From NCBI GenBank assembly GCA_025356415.1, contig JANXTB010000376.1:1-44080 (forward strand): a stretch of 44,080 nucleotides of DNA, in the 5' to 3' direction. Numbering within the stretch: position 1 is the stretch's first letter; every line of letters starts with the position of its first letter. The position numbers and the translations under genes are program-made. Positions 34,814 through 44,080 of this stretch are shown one piece after another. The stretch comes from Hyphomicrobiales bacterium (GTDB lineage: Bacteria; Pseudomonadota; Alphaproteobacteria; Rhizobiales; Beijerinckiaceae). The notes under the pieces are model-generated. The model was not told the origin of the DNA, ran no database searches, and saw only the letters and a program-made list of their open reading frames with translations.

Positions 34814-35710
34814 ATGTATCTGCTGGGAGACTCCATCCCCGCTTCGCCTCCGGGGCTGCGGTTTCGTGAACTTTTGACCAAGGCCGGGATCCTCGGCATT
34901 CCCGGCGCCCATAACGGGATGGCGGCGCTGCAAGCCAAGCGCGCTGGGTTCGAAGCGCTCTATCTGTCGGGCGCCGCCGTGTCGGCCTCCATGGGCCTGC
35001 CCGATCTTGGCATCCTCACTATCGAGGACATGGCCTTCTACATCCGCCAGGTGTCGCGCGCCTCCGGCCTGCCCGTGCTCGTAGATGGCGACACCGGCTA
35101 TGGCGAAGCGCTCAATGTCATGAACATGGTGCGCTCCTTCGAGGACGCCGGCGCCGGCGCCGTGCATCTGGAAGACCAGATTCTGCCCAAGAAATGCGGT
35201 CATCTCAGCGACAAGAAGATCGCCAGCCGCGACGACATGGCGGCCAAGGTCGCCGCAGCGGCGCGCGCGCGCCGCCACCTCTACATCGTCGCCCGCACGG
35301 ATGCTGCCGCGAGCGAGGGGCTGGATGGCGCCGTCGAACGCGCCAAGGCCTATCTGGCGGCGGGCGCCGACGCCATCTTCCCGGAGGCGCTGACGGATGA
35401 GGGTATGTTCCGCGAATTCGCGCGCCGCATCGACGCGCCGCTGCTCGCCAACATGACCGAGTTCGGCCGCACGCCGTTTTTCACCAAGGACCAGTTCCGC
35501 GACATGGGCTACCGCATGATGATCTGGCCGGTGAGCTCGCTGCGCGTCGCCAACAAGGCGCAGGAAAATCTGTACCAGACGATCAAGGCGAAGGGCTCGA
35601 CGGAATCCCTGTTGCCCGTCATGCAGACGCGCGCCGAGCTTTACGAGACGATCGGCTATCACGAATTCGAGTCGCTCGATCAGTCGATCGCCCGCTCAAT
35701 TATCCCGTAG
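34814..35710 (+). CDS. prpB: Isocitrate lyase/PEP mutase family, methylisocitrate lyase-like
   Basis: YLSGAAVSASMGLPDLGILT, VDGDTGYGEALNVMNMV, GAGAVHLEDQILPKKCGHLSDKKI (KKCGH motif). Confidence 0.82.
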   Translation: MYLLGDSIPASPPGLRFRELLTKAGILGIPGAHNGMAALQAKRAGFEALYLSGAAVSASMGLPDLGILTIEDMAFYIRQVSRASGLPVLVDGDTGYGEALNVMNMVRSFEDAGAGAVHLEDQILPKKCGHLSDKKIASRDDMAAKVAAAARARRHLYIVARTDAAASEGLDGAVERAKAYLAAGADAIFPEALTDEGMFREFARRIDAPLLANMTEFGRTPFFTKDQFRDMGYRMMIWPVSSLRVANKAQENLYQTIKAKGSTESLLPVMQTRAELYETIGYHEFESLDQSIARSIIP

Positions 35711-35719
35711 CGAATAACT

Positions 35720-36106
35720 TCAAGCCGGGCTCGGAAGCACCGGCTTGAAGACGCCCGTCGCCTTGGCGACGATGCGGCCCGCCTCGTTGCGCACTTCGCC
35801 TTCGCAAAAGACGATGTTACGCCCGCCGCCGGTGGCGCGGCCCTCAGTCACGAGGCGACCTTCGCCGGGCGCCAGAAACGCCGTCTGCAGGTCGATGGTG
35901 ATGAAGCCGGTCGCGCCCTCGACGCTGTCGCGCGCGGCGCGGCCGAGCGCCACGTCGAGCATGGTCATCAGCAGCCCGCCATGCGCATGGCCGCGCGTGT
36001 TGGAAATCGGCGACGCCACCACGACGGACAGGCGAGAAACGCCTGCGGGCGCCTCCTCCGTTACAACACCGCAATGCTGCAGGAACGGTATCGTCTGCTC
36101 GCTCAT
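35720..36106 (-). CDS. PaaI-family hotdog thioesterase
   Basis: NTRGHAHGGLLMTMLDVALGRAARDSVEGATGFITIDLQTAFLAPGEGRLVTEGRATGGGRNIVFCEGEV. Confidence 0.9.
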   Translation of the reverse strand: MSEQTIPFLQHCGVVTEEAPAGVSRLSVVVASPISNTRGHAHGGLLMTMLDVALGRAARDSVEGATGFITIDLQTAFLAPGEGRLVTEGRATGGGRNIVFCEGEVRNEAGRIVAKATGVFKPVLPSPA

Positions 36107-36984
36107 CGCGGCGCCAGTTTCAAGATCTCGCGGGCTTCCGCGGGCGAGGCGATATTGCCGCCGATGTGCTGCACGAGCCGCACGGCGCGGCGCACCAGTT
36201 CCGCATTGTCGCGCGCCTGTACGCCGCGCTCCATGTAAAGATTGTCCTCGAGCCCAACCCGAACATGCCCGCCCAGCACGACCGCCTGCGCGAGCATCGG
36301 GAATTCATGACGGCCGATGCCGAAGGCCGCCCATGTGGCGCCTTGCGGCATGAGGGTCTTGAACAGCATCATGGTTTCGGGCGTCGCAGGCGCCCCCCAC
36401 GGCACGCCGAGCACGGCCTGGAACAGCGGATGTGGGCCAAACATGCCCTTTTCCGCGAGATGTCGCGCCAGCGCCATGTGCCCTGTGTCAAAGACCTCCA
36501 GCTCGGGCTTGACGCCGAGACGCGCAATCTCTGTCGCCATCATTTCGATGTGGCGCTGCACGTTGACCAGCGTCACGCCGGCGAAATTCAGCGTGCCCAT
36601 GTCGAGGGTGCAGATCTCCGGCCGCAAGGCCGCAACGTGCGCGATGCGCTCCATCGGCGTGCGCAGGTTCGAGCCCGCTGCCGCTGTGTTATGCGCCTCG
36701 TCGGAGGGGTTGAAGCGCGCGCCCGGCCCCGTTGTCAGGTTGATGATCACCTCGCTGCCGCTTTCGCAGATGCGCTCCACGACGTCGCGATAAAGCGCGC
36801 CATCCATGCTCGGCTTGCCGGTCACAGGATCGCGAACATGGATATGCGCCACCGCCGCGCCGGCGCGACACGCTTCGATGCACGCGTTGGCGATCTGCTC
36901 GGGCGTGACGGGCACGGCCGGAAAACGGAAGGCGGTGTCGTCGCCGCCCGTCACCGCGCAGGTGATGATGGTTTTCGCGTTCAC
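36103..36984 (-). CDS. Beta-keto acid cleavage enzyme (BKACE; 3-keto-5-aminohexanoate cleavage family)
   Basis: AKTIITCAVTGGDD, AAVAHIHVRDPVTGKPSMDGALYRDVVERI, INLTTGPG, PELEVFDTGHM, GHVRVGLEDNLYMERGVQARDNAELV. Track start 37038; GTG at 36984 preferred. Confidence 0.92.
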   Translation of the reverse strand: MNAKTIITCAVTGGDDTAFRFPAVPVTPEQIANACIEACRAGAAVAHIHVRDPVTGKPSMDGALYRDVVERICESGSEVIINLTTGPGARFNPSDEAHNTAAAGSNLRTPMERIAHVAALRPEICTLDMGTLNFAGVTLVNVQRHIEMMATEIARLGVKPELEVFDTGHMALARHLAEKGMFGPHPLFQAVLGVPWGAPATPETMMLFKTLMPQGATWAAFGIGRHEFPMLAQAVVLGGHVRVGLEDNLYMERGVQARDNAELVRRAVRLVQHIGGNIASPAEAREILKLAPR

Positions 36985-36997
36985 GCTGCTTCGCCCC

Positions 36998-38116
36998 TCA
37001 TGCCACGGCCCGGACAGGCTGGGCGCCGATGGCCGCATTGACGCGCGGCAGGACTTCCGTCGCCATCAGCTCCATCGAGCGCTTGGTCAGATACGGATCG
37101 ACCCAGTCCATCCCCGCATAGACGAGTTCGCCGAAGTCGCCGACCTCCTCGCGCAGCGCGAGGATCTTGTCGACGACCTTGTTCACCGTTCCGTAGAGCA
37201 CGAGATTGTCGAGGACGTAATCGACCGTGATTTCCGAGTCCGGCTGATCGCGGTCGTTCTTGAAAATGATGTGACGGTTGGCGCGCATCATCTTCTGCAG
37301 CATCTGGTGATAATAGGCGCGATAAGGGCTCTTCGCGTCTTCTATCGCGTAGCGGCGCGCGGTCGCCTCGTCATCGGCAACGAACACCGTGCGGGCGATG
37401 CGCCAGTCTTCGGGATTGGCGACGGCGCCAACCTCTTCCTTGCCCTTCACATAATTGGGCCAATGCGTCTTGACCCACTTGGAGAGCAGGAAGTTGGCCG
37501 ACAGCGGATGGAAGTCGCGACGGCCCATGGCGATGACGCCCTTCGAGAAAGGCGCCACGACCGTGCCGACGATCTCTGGCCGGGGCTGCTGATAGGGCTT
37601 CGCCAGATATCCGACGCCAAGATCGAGCTTGCCGGTCTTGCGCGTCGACACCTTGAACTGGTTGCCGGGCAGATCGATGTCGTAGGGCGGGTCGCGTTTC
37701 CAGATTTCGAGGATCACGTCGATCGAATCCTCGAACATTTTCTGGCGGTCGAAATCCAGCGTCTGCAGCGCCTCGGCGTCGGTTGGCAGCGCGCCCGCGC
37801 TGATGCCGAAAATGAAGCGGCCCCTCGTCAGATGATCCATCATCGCGGCGTTGGAGGCGATCAGCGTCGGGTGCATCTGCGAGAGGTTGGACGTGCCGGT
37901 CGCGAGCTTGATGGTTTTCGTCTCGGAGATCAGGCTCGACAGGAAGATCATGCTGTTGGTGACGTTTTCCAACTTGTCGGTCAGGTGCTCGCCGACAAAC
38001 GCGTCATGAAAGCCAAGCTTGTCGGCGAGGATGATCGCCTCGCGATCCTCCTTGAGCGTCTCGGCCCAGTTCCGCTCGATTGGATGCATCGGCATGGTGA
38101 AATAGCCCAGACGCAT
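36998..38116 (-). CDS. LLM-class flavin-dependent oxidoreductase (limonene-monooxygenase/luciferase-like)
   Basis: MRLGYFTMPMHPIERNWAETLKEDREAIILADKLGFHDAFVGEHLTDK; NAAMMDHLTRGRFIFGISAGALPTDAEA. Confidence 0.9.
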   Translation of the reverse strand: MRLGYFTMPMHPIERNWAETLKEDREAIILADKLGFHDAFVGEHLTDKLENVTNSMIFLSSLISETKTIKLATGTSNLSQMHPTLIASNAAMMDHLTRGRFIFGISAGALPTDAEALQTLDFDRQKMFEDSIDVILEIWKRDPPYDIDLPGNQFKVSTRKTGKLDLGVGYLAKPYQQPRPEIVGTVVAPFSKGVIAMGRRDFHPLSANFLLSKWVKTHWPNYVKGKEEVGAVANPEDWRIARTVFVADDEATARRYAIEDAKSPYRAYYHQMLQKMMRANRHIIFKNDRDQPDSEITVDYVLDNLVLYGTVNKVVDKILALREEVGDFGELVYAGMDWVDPYLTKRSMELMATEVLPRVNAAIGAQPVRAVA

Positions 38117-38269
38117 GTCTGTCCTCCATGTAAATCCGTGCGGCGCTTGAGGGCCGCCCTTCTGGAGTCAAGTCTAAGAGCCGCGAGCCGTCCGCCGGAA
38201 CCGCCATTTACGAAATAGACCTGTTCCTCAAAACACTTCATCCGAGCGCCCCTTGACCGACCGGAGGGC

Positions 38270-39229
38270 GTGGCCGATGCTGCGCGCGGTTTGTTTTCCG
38301 GGGAGGAATGCGCCTTGGACAAGTTTCAGGCGATGCTTGTCTTCAAGGCCGTGGTCGATCACGGCGGCTTCACCGCCGCCGCGCGCAAGCTCAACATCTC
38401 GCCCTCCGCCGCGACCAAGAACATCACGAGCCTCGAAGACAGCCTCGGCGCGCAATTGCTCAGCCGCTCGACGCGACGCATCAACCTCACCGACTACGGG
38501 CGCGACTTCTACCATTCCTGCGTCACTATTCTCGATGCGCTGGAGGAGGCGGAATCCTCCGTGCGGGCCAAGAACAAGGCCGCCAAGGGGCTCGTGCGGA
38601 TCGTCATGCCGTACTCATTCGGGCGCGTGACGTTCACGCCCGAGCTGCCGTCCTTCTTCGCGGAAAACCCTGAAATCAGCCTCGATGTGCACTTCAGCGA
38701 CGATCCGCTCGACATCATCAAGGAAGGATTCGACCTCGCCGTGCGCTCGCGCGAGCTGGAGGATTCGCAGCTCATTCAGCGCGTCCTGCACAAGGGGCCG
38801 ATTATCACCGTGGCCTCGCCGGAGCACCTCGCCCGGCACGGCGCTCCACAGACGCCGCAAGACCTTGCAAGCCGGCCCTGCATCGTCGGCAATTACGGCG
38901 CGGAATGGCGGTTCAAGGACCCGGACGGGACGGACCTGCGCGTGCCCGTGCAGAGCGTACTGACGCTTCGCAATGGCGACGCCGTGCGCGAGGCCGCCGT
39001 CGCCGGGCTCGGCTTCGCGCAATCGACCTGGTGGCTGTTCCGCAAGGACCTGCAGAACGGCAATCTCGTTGCGGTGCTGGAGGATTTCGAGCGCGAAGCG
39101 GTGCCGATCTCGGTCTGTTACCCGGCCAAAAAGCATGTGCCGCACAAAGTGGCGCGCGTGCTGGATTTCCTGACGCGCATCACCGATGCGCGGCCCTCCC
39201 GGCGACCGCGCCTCGCTGCGGCGCAATAA
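38270..39229 (+). CDS. LysR-family transcriptional regulator
   Basis: MLVFKAVVDHGGFTAAARKLNISPSAATKNITSLEDSLGAQLLSRSTRRINLTDYGRDFYHSC. Alternative TTG start at 38315 with SD GGGGAGG. Confidence 0.93.
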   Translation: MADAARGLFSGEECALDKFQAMLVFKAVVDHGGFTAAARKLNISPSAATKNITSLEDSLGAQLLSRSTRRINLTDYGRDFYHSCVTILDALEEAESSVRAKNKAAKGLVRIVMPYSFGRVTFTPELPSFFAENPEISLDVHFSDDPLDIIKEGFDLAVRSRELEDSQLIQRVLHKGPIITVASPEHLARHGAPQTPQDLASRPCIVGNYGAEWRFKDPDGTDLRVPVQSVLTLRNGDAVREAAVAGLGFAQSTWWLFRKDLQNGNLVAVLEDFEREAVPISVCYPAKKHVPHKVARVLDFLTRITDARPSRRPRLAAAQ

Positions 39230-39342
39230 AACCTATTGGCCGACTTTCGGAAAATATGAATTCTCAATTTTGCGCTGGCCCCAAGGCTGGGCTCTAATAG
39301 GCTCGCAGCCGGACCGAGAGAGTTCAGTCAAAAGAGCGAAAC

Positions 39343-40455
39343 ATGCACATGCCGGGAGGAAATGCGATCGGGGGCGTCGGTCCGCAGCTTGCTGCGGATG
39401 CCGCGGCCTTCATCAGCGTGTCCGGCTTGTCGAAATCCTATGGCGCGTTTCAGGCTCTGGCCGATGTGAGCTTTTCCATTGATGCGGGCCAGGGACTCGC
39501 GTTGCTCGGCCCCAGCGGCTGCGGCAAGACCACCATCCTGCGCTGCATCGCGGGGCTTGAGACTCCAGATACGGGCCGCATCGAGATCGGCGGCGTCACG
39601 GTTTTCGACGCGCAGAAAAAGATCGACCTCGCCCCCGAGCGTCGAGAACTCGGCATTGTCTTCCAGTCCTATGCGATCTGGCCGCATATGAGCGTCGGCG
39701 AGAATGTCGGCCTGCCGCTAAAGGTGCGGCGTGTGGCGGGCGCAGAGATTACGCGCCGTATCGATGAGGCGCTGGCGTTGGTCGGCCTGAAGGGCTGGCA
39801 TGAACGCTCTGCCATGGCGCTGAGCGGCGGGCAGCAACAGCGCATCGCGCTGGCGCGCGCCATCGTGCACCAGCCGCGCCTCGTGCTCTTCGACGAGCCT
39901 ATGTCGAATCTCGATACGCAATTGCGCGAAGACATGCGCGTCGATCTTCGCTTGATGCAAGAGCGCATCGGCTTCACCAGTGTGTATGTCACCCACGACC
40001 ACGGCGAGGCCTTTTCGCTCGCCCGCGACGTGCTGGTGATGAACCACGGCAAGGTCGAGATGAAAGGCGAACCGCATCAGGTCTATTTTAATCCTGCCAC
40101 ACCGTTCGTCGCGAAATTCTTTGGCTATAATGTCGTGGAGGGCGTCGTCGCCTCCGCGCAGGAGATCGAACTCGCGCCGGGACTTCGCCTCGCCGTCGGC
40201 CCGCATCTTCTGCCGCCGGGCGCGCCTGTCACGTTGTGCGTGCGCAAGGAAGACATCTCGCTCGTCGATGGCGACAGCGGACTTGCCTGCGAGATCGAGA
40301 CGCAGCTTTTCCAGGGCGGACATGACGAACTGGTCGTCGCCTGCGGGCCGCTTCGCCTGCGCGTCATCCAGCCGCCACGCCGCATACCCCACAAAGACAT
40401 CCGGCTGACCATTCCGCCGGAGCGATGCATCGTTCTCGCCAGACCGGCGCAATAA
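39343..40455 (+). CDS. ABC transporter ATP-binding protein (FbpC/PotA-like)
   Basis: Walker A GPSGCGKTT, signature LSGGQQQRIALARAIVHQPRLVLFDEPMSNLD, H-loop THDHGEAFSLARD. Confidence 0.96.
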   Translation: MHMPGGNAIGGVGPQLAADAAAFISVSGLSKSYGAFQALADVSFSIDAGQGLALLGPSGCGKTTILRCIAGLETPDTGRIEIGGVTVFDAQKKIDLAPERRELGIVFQSYAIWPHMSVGENVGLPLKVRRVAGAEITRRIDEALALVGLKGWHERSAMALSGGQQQRIALARAIVHQPRLVLFDEPMSNLDTQLREDMRVDLRLMQERIGFTSVYVTHDHGEAFSLARDVLVMNHGKVEMKGEPHQVYFNPATPFVAKFFGYNVVEGVVASAQEIELAPGLRLAVGPHLLPPGAPVTLCVRKEDISLVDGDSGLACEIETQLFQGGHDELVVACGPLRLRVIQPPRRIPHKDIRLTIPPERCIVLARPAQ

Positions 40456-40485
40456 TAACAAAACTAACTTATCAGGGAGGAACGC

Positions 40486-41571
40486 ATGAAGGCTCTCAGG
40501 ACTGTTCTCTCGCTAGTCTGTCTCGGGCTCGCGGCGACGCAGTCGCACGCGCAGACTCCAGCTTTGTCGGCCGCGACGGGGGCTGAAAAGGAGCGTATCG
40601 CCGGCCTCGTCACTGAGGCGACGAAGGAAGGCAAGCTGACCTATTGGGACACTGTCATGCAGCCAGCGACGAAGAACGCGCTGCAAGCGGCCTTCGTTGC
40701 GCATTACGGACTGCCGAAAAACTTTCAGATCGAGTTCAGCGAAATCGCGCCGAGCAACATGATCACGCGCCTCGAGCAGGAGGCAAAAGCCGGCCGCGCG
40801 ACAGTCGACGCCGCCGCTGTCGCGTCGCCGATTTGGGTCGCGGCGCAAGCGCGGGCAGGCGCGTTGATGAAATATGATTCACCCGAATATGCAAACTACA
40901 GTCTCGTCGCGCAGGCGGGATTGATCGAGCCGGGCTCTTACGCTTTCAACGGCGCCTACGTCTTCGTGCCGCTCTGGGATCCCGAGAAGCTGAAGGTCGC
41001 AGGAGATTCCTGGAACGACGTGATTGCGGCGGCGCAGGAAGGCCGCGTCAGCGTCGGCAATGGCGCGGCGTCGGACGCCACGATCATGACCTACATCGGC
41101 CTGCGAACCGCGATGGGTAAGGATTACGTGGCCAAGCTCGCGGCGAAGAAGCCGGTGTTTATTCCCAAATCCGAAACCATTGCCTCGCGCGTGGTGTCGG
41201 GCGAGGACACGATGGCTTTCATGGGCATGCCAACGCGCGCCTATCAACTTAACGCCAAGGGCGCCAAGCTCTCTTACCTGATGCCCAAGGAAGGCGTGAC
41301 GCTGCTGCCGCAGAATTTCTTCATCCTCGCCAATGCGACGCATCCGGCGGCGGCGAAACTCTGGTTTGATTTCATTCTCTCCGAGCAGGGCCAGAAGATT
41401 ATCGTCGAGAAGGAAGCGATGATCTCGGGCCGCAATCATTTCATCAGTCCGATCCCCGAATACGCGCCGCAGATCGACAAACTCAAGCTCGTACGCATCG
41501 ACTGGAACAAGATGACGCCGGACGATCTGCAAGCGGCGCGCCGCGAGTGGATGGACCTGTTCAAGCAATGA
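40486..41571 (+). CDS. ABC transporter substrate-binding protein (family 1)
   Basis: MKALRTVLSLVCLGLAATQSHAQ leader with SD GGGAGG; ATKEGKLTYWDTVMQPATKNALQAAFVAHYGLP. Confidence 0.92.
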   Translation: MKALRTVLSLVCLGLAATQSHAQTPALSAATGAEKERIAGLVTEATKEGKLTYWDTVMQPATKNALQAAFVAHYGLPKNFQIEFSEIAPSNMITRLEQEAKAGRATVDAAAVASPIWVAAQARAGALMKYDSPEYANYSLVAQAGLIEPGSYAFNGAYVFVPLWDPEKLKVAGDSWNDVIAAAQEGRVSVGNGAASDATIMTYIGLRTAMGKDYVAKLAAKKPVFIPKSETIASRVVSGEDTMAFMGMPTRAYQLNAKGAKLSYLMPKEGVTLLPQNFFILANATHPAAAKLWFDFILSEQGQKIIVEKEAMISGRNHFISPIPEYAPQIDKLKLVRIDWNKMTPDDLQAARREWMDLFKQ

Positions 41572-41586
41572 GGCAGACGCGCGCAC

Positions 41587-43314
41587 GTGGCTGATTACAT
41601 GGTTTCGACAAGCGGGCGCGCGCACATCGACGCGCCCGCGCCCGCAACCGACAAAGACTCGCGCTGGCTCGAAAGGCTTGCGCCGCTGGCTGCTGTCTGG
41701 ATCGGCCTGCTGCTGGCGCTGGGCCCCGTGTTCGCAACTTTGCTGCGCAGCCTCATGGTGGATGGCGCGCCCGACGGGTTGGCGTTCGACAATTTCACGC
41801 GGCTGTTCGCCGATCCGCGCGCGCGGCAGGCCGCTCTCAACACGCTGATCATCGGCGTCGGCGTCACGCTGGCCTCTTCGTTGCTCGGGTTCATGCTGGC
41901 CTGGATCGTGTCGCGCACCGATATCCCGGGACGCAGGAGCTTCGAGATTCTCAATCTCGTGCCGTTCTTCACATCGCCCTATGTCGGCGCCATGGCGTGG
42001 CAATATCTCACCGCGCCGCATAGCGGCATTCTGCCCAATCTCGCGCGCAGCTGGTTCGGCATCGACCTCTCCTTCATCCGCATCAATTCGATCAGCGGCG
42101 TGATCTGGGTGCTCGTGCTGTTCTACACGCCCTTCATCTATCTCTTTGTCATCGGGCCCATGCGCAATCTCAACGGCGCGCTCGAAGACGCCGCGCGCGT
42201 GCATGGGCTGAGCTTCTTCCAGACGATGCGGCGCGTGACCTTGCCGCTGCTCGCGCCCGCGCTGCTGTCGGGCGCCATCGTCGTCTTCGTCACCAGCGCC
42301 GGCCTGTTCGACGTGCCGGTCATTCTGGCGACGCCCTATTCGATCCCAACCGTCCCGGCGCTCATCTATGAATCCATCGGCTATCCGTCCGACTTTGGCC
42401 GCGCCGCCGCGCTTGGCGCCATGATGATGGGCGTCATCATCATGCTCGTCGTCGCGCAGCGCCAATATCTCGGGTCACGCCGCTTCGAGACTGTGAGCGG
42501 AAAAGGCTACAGCCCGCGCGTCACGAAGCTGCGGCCCGCTGCGCGCAATGCGGCGCTTGCCCTGGAGCTCGTCTACATCGGCTGCGGCGCGGTGCTGCCG
42601 CTGATTTCTATAATTATGGTGTCGCTTTCGCCCTTGTGGCGCGGCTATTTCGAGCCTTCGAAAATCACGCTCGCTAATTTCATTTATGTGCTCGACGAAT
42701 TCGAGCTGACGCGCGGCGCCATCGTCAACAGCGCGATCCTGTCGATTGCGGGCGCGAGCCTGATTGTCGCGCTCGGTTTCCTGCAGGCCTATAGTTTGCA
42801 AACGCGCAAGAACCGTTGGGCCAACGCACTACAGCCGCTGCTCTCGCTGCCTAATGGCATTCCGGGAATTATCTTCGGACTTGGCATTCTCATCATCCTC
42901 ATCCGCACGCCCCTCTACGGCACCTACTGGATCATTCTTTCCGCCTATGTGGCGCATTACTTTCCCTTCGCGCTTCGCTCGATCGGCGCGGTGCTGATGT
43001 CGCTCAGCCCCGAGCTCGAACAAAGCGCGCGTTCATCGGGCGCAAGCTGGCTGCAGACAATGCGGCTTGTCGTCATTCCGCTGGCGCGTCCGGGCCTCGT
43101 CGCAACGTGGCTGATGGTGTTCATCATCCTCGTTCGTGAACTGGGCTCGACGATCCTGCTTTATGCGCAAGGGACGGAGACAATCAGCGTCGCCATGCTG
43201 ATCCTGAGCGAGCAGAATTTTTTGTATGTCGCAGCGCTCGCCGTCGTTCAGGTGGCGCTGCTGGGTGGCGCCTTCATCCTGATGAGCCGCAACAGCAAGT
43301 CGCTGTTCGACTGA
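41587..43314 (+). CDS. ABC transporter permease, fused two-domain (FbpB-like)
   Basis: 575 aa; EAA-like loops LEDAARVHGLSFFQTMRRVTLPLLAPALL and LEQSARSSGASWLQTMRLVVIPLARPGL. Confidence 0.94.
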   Translation: MADYMVSTSGRAHIDAPAPATDKDSRWLERLAPLAAVWIGLLLALGPVFATLLRSLMVDGAPDGLAFDNFTRLFADPRARQAALNTLIIGVGVTLASSLLGFMLAWIVSRTDIPGRRSFEILNLVPFFTSPYVGAMAWQYLTAPHSGILPNLARSWFGIDLSFIRINSISGVIWVLVLFYTPFIYLFVIGPMRNLNGALEDAARVHGLSFFQTMRRVTLPLLAPALLSGAIVVFVTSAGLFDVPVILATPYSIPTVPALIYESIGYPSDFGRAAALGAMMMGVIIMLVVAQRQYLGSRRFETVSGKGYSPRVTKLRPAARNAALALELVYIGCGAVLPLISIIMVSLSPLWRGYFEPSKITLANFIYVLDEFELTRGAIVNSAILSIAGASLIVALGFLQAYSLQTRKNRWANALQPLLSLPNGIPGIIFGLGILIILIRTPLYGTYWIILSAYVAHYFPFALRSIGAVLMSLSPELEQSARSSGASWLQTMRLVVIPLARPGLVATWLMVFIILVRELGSTILLYAQGTETISVAMLILSEQNFLYVAALAVVQVALLGGAFILMSRNSKSLFD

Positions 43315-43322
43315 GCGACGCA

Positions 43323-43351
43323 AAAACTCGCCCTGTTGGGGGGCGAGTTTT
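43323..43351. terminator. Rho-independent terminator between convergent genes
   Basis: AAAACTCGCCC tgttggg GGGCGAGTTTT: 11-bp perfect stem, T/A tracts on both sides. Confidence 0.88.
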
Positions 43352-43371
43352 GTCGTTGTCCTTTTGACGGT

Positions 43372-44080
43372 TTAGCCGCTGACAAATTCGTCGATGATGC
43401 GCGACAGTTCCGCCGGATCGTCCAGCATCGGGAAATGCCCGCAATCGGCCATCTTGAACCTTGGCGCGGTCGGCAGGAGTTTCGCGAAGAGATCCAGCGC
43501 ATGCGGATGCGGAGACCTGTCGCCGTAGATCACCGCGGTTTGCGCCTTGATGGCGGGGATATTCGCAAAGACATCATATTCGCGAAGCGACCACATGACA
43601 TCCATCATCGACCAGGTGCCAGCCTTGCTGCGATCGATGTTCCAGCGCTCCAGCATGGGATCGGTGAGATTGCGCAGGCGCGGTCGGACCTGCTCCTTGC
43701 TCTGCATCACCATGCCGTAGCCAACCTCGGTCGGATACCAGCGCTCGACCCATTGCTCAGGCGTGCGCATCGGCGATTCCACCACGAATAATTTGTCGAT
43801 CCGTGCGGCGTGCCGCACGCCAAGATCGATCGCCACGGCGCCGCCTATGGAGGAACCAAGCACGCTGGCTTTGCTCATGCCCAAGGCATCCATGAAGGCA
43901 ACAATAAAATCCGCGTAATCACCGACGCTGTAATGGCGCCGCAACTGCTCGGAATCGCCATGGCCTGGATAATCGACCGCGATGGCGCGATATTTCTTCG
44001 CCAGGATCGGCAGCACGTCCTCATATTCGTAAGCCGAATGGCCATTCGAATGCATCAGAATGATCGGCGCGCCAGACCCG
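43372..44080 (-). CDS. Alpha/beta hydrolase, 5' end truncated by window edge
   Basis: GSGAPIILMHSNGHSAYEYEDVLPILAKKYRAIAVDYPGHGDS; nucleophile elbow GSSIGG; DCGHFPMLDDPAELSRIIDEF. The frame stays open to the edge, so the track Met at 44055 is internal. Confidence 0.9.
   Translation of the reverse strand, partial: GSGAPIILMHSNGHSAYEYEDVLPILAKKYRAIAVDYPGHGDSEQLRRHYSVGDYADFIVAFMDALGMSKASVLGSSIGGAVAIDLGVRHAARIDKLFVVESPMRTPEQWVERWYPTEVGYGMVMQSKEQVRPRLRNLTDPMLERWNIDRSKAGTWSMMDVMWSLREYDVFANIPAIKAQTAVIYGDRSPHPHALDLFAKLLPTAPRFKMADCGHFPMLDDPAELSRIIDEFVSG

Noticed and set aside
34397-35662. 421-aa minus-strand ORF opposite LysR and PrpB-like genes
   Set aside because: No motif and spans two well-supported plus-strand genes.
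38146-38172. CTTGA-N17-TCAAG as a LysR operator upstream of 38270
   Set aside because: Spacing does not match T-N11-A and arms are only 5 bp; likely chance.
40879-42465. 528-aa minus-strand ORF antisense to SBP/permease
   Set aside because: Shadow ORF; composition (RRDD/EQ/HA repeats) is the reverse complement of TM-rich codons.
1-44080. CRISPR arrays, tRNA/rRNA genes, integrase/transposase or prophage genes
   Set aside because: No regularly spaced repeats, tRNA-like cloverleaf/TPsiC sequences or mobile-element proteins were noticed by eye; a tRNAscan-SE/ISfinder run would be needed to exclude small remnants.

Overview
GC-rich window, most likely alphaproteobacterial (Hyphomicrobiales-like; inferred from composition and gene content only). 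The left edge has a truncated GDP-mannose 4,6-dehydratase, a small HTH protein, an MFS exporter and panD. From about 3.3 kb to the right edge it is an accessory catabolic/uptake region. I count eleven periplasmic-binding-protein-fold genes: four Bug/TctC, four family-1 ABC, one ModA-like and two NMT1/SsuA-like. Against these there are only two ABC permeases, one ABC ATPase and no TctA/TctB. Interleaved enzymes include two bi-cupins, an enolase-superfamily enzyme, two luciferase-like monooxygenases, an ACMSD-type amidohydrolase, an Asp/Glu-racemase-fold protein lacking both catalytic cysteines, an extradiol-type VOC dioxygenase, FAH, two alpha/beta hydrolases, two MmgE/PrpD, PrpB-like lyase, BKACE and enoyl-CoA hydratase-like proteins. 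Best candidates for something undescribed: (i) the eight-gene minus-strand operon at 24.8-33.3 kb, which includes a CapA-like protein with an altered metal motif and a leaderless SBP, and is divergent from a LysR-type regulator that appears to carry two tandem HTH domains; (ii) the Bug / Cys-less racemase-fold / Bug cassette at 15.4-18.2 kb; (iii) a three-gene small-ORF cluster at 21.1-21.5 kb divergent from a diheme cytochrome c. No CRISPR array, tRNA, rRNA or clear IS element was seen. All functional calls come from reading motifs and recalled family features; no database searches were run.
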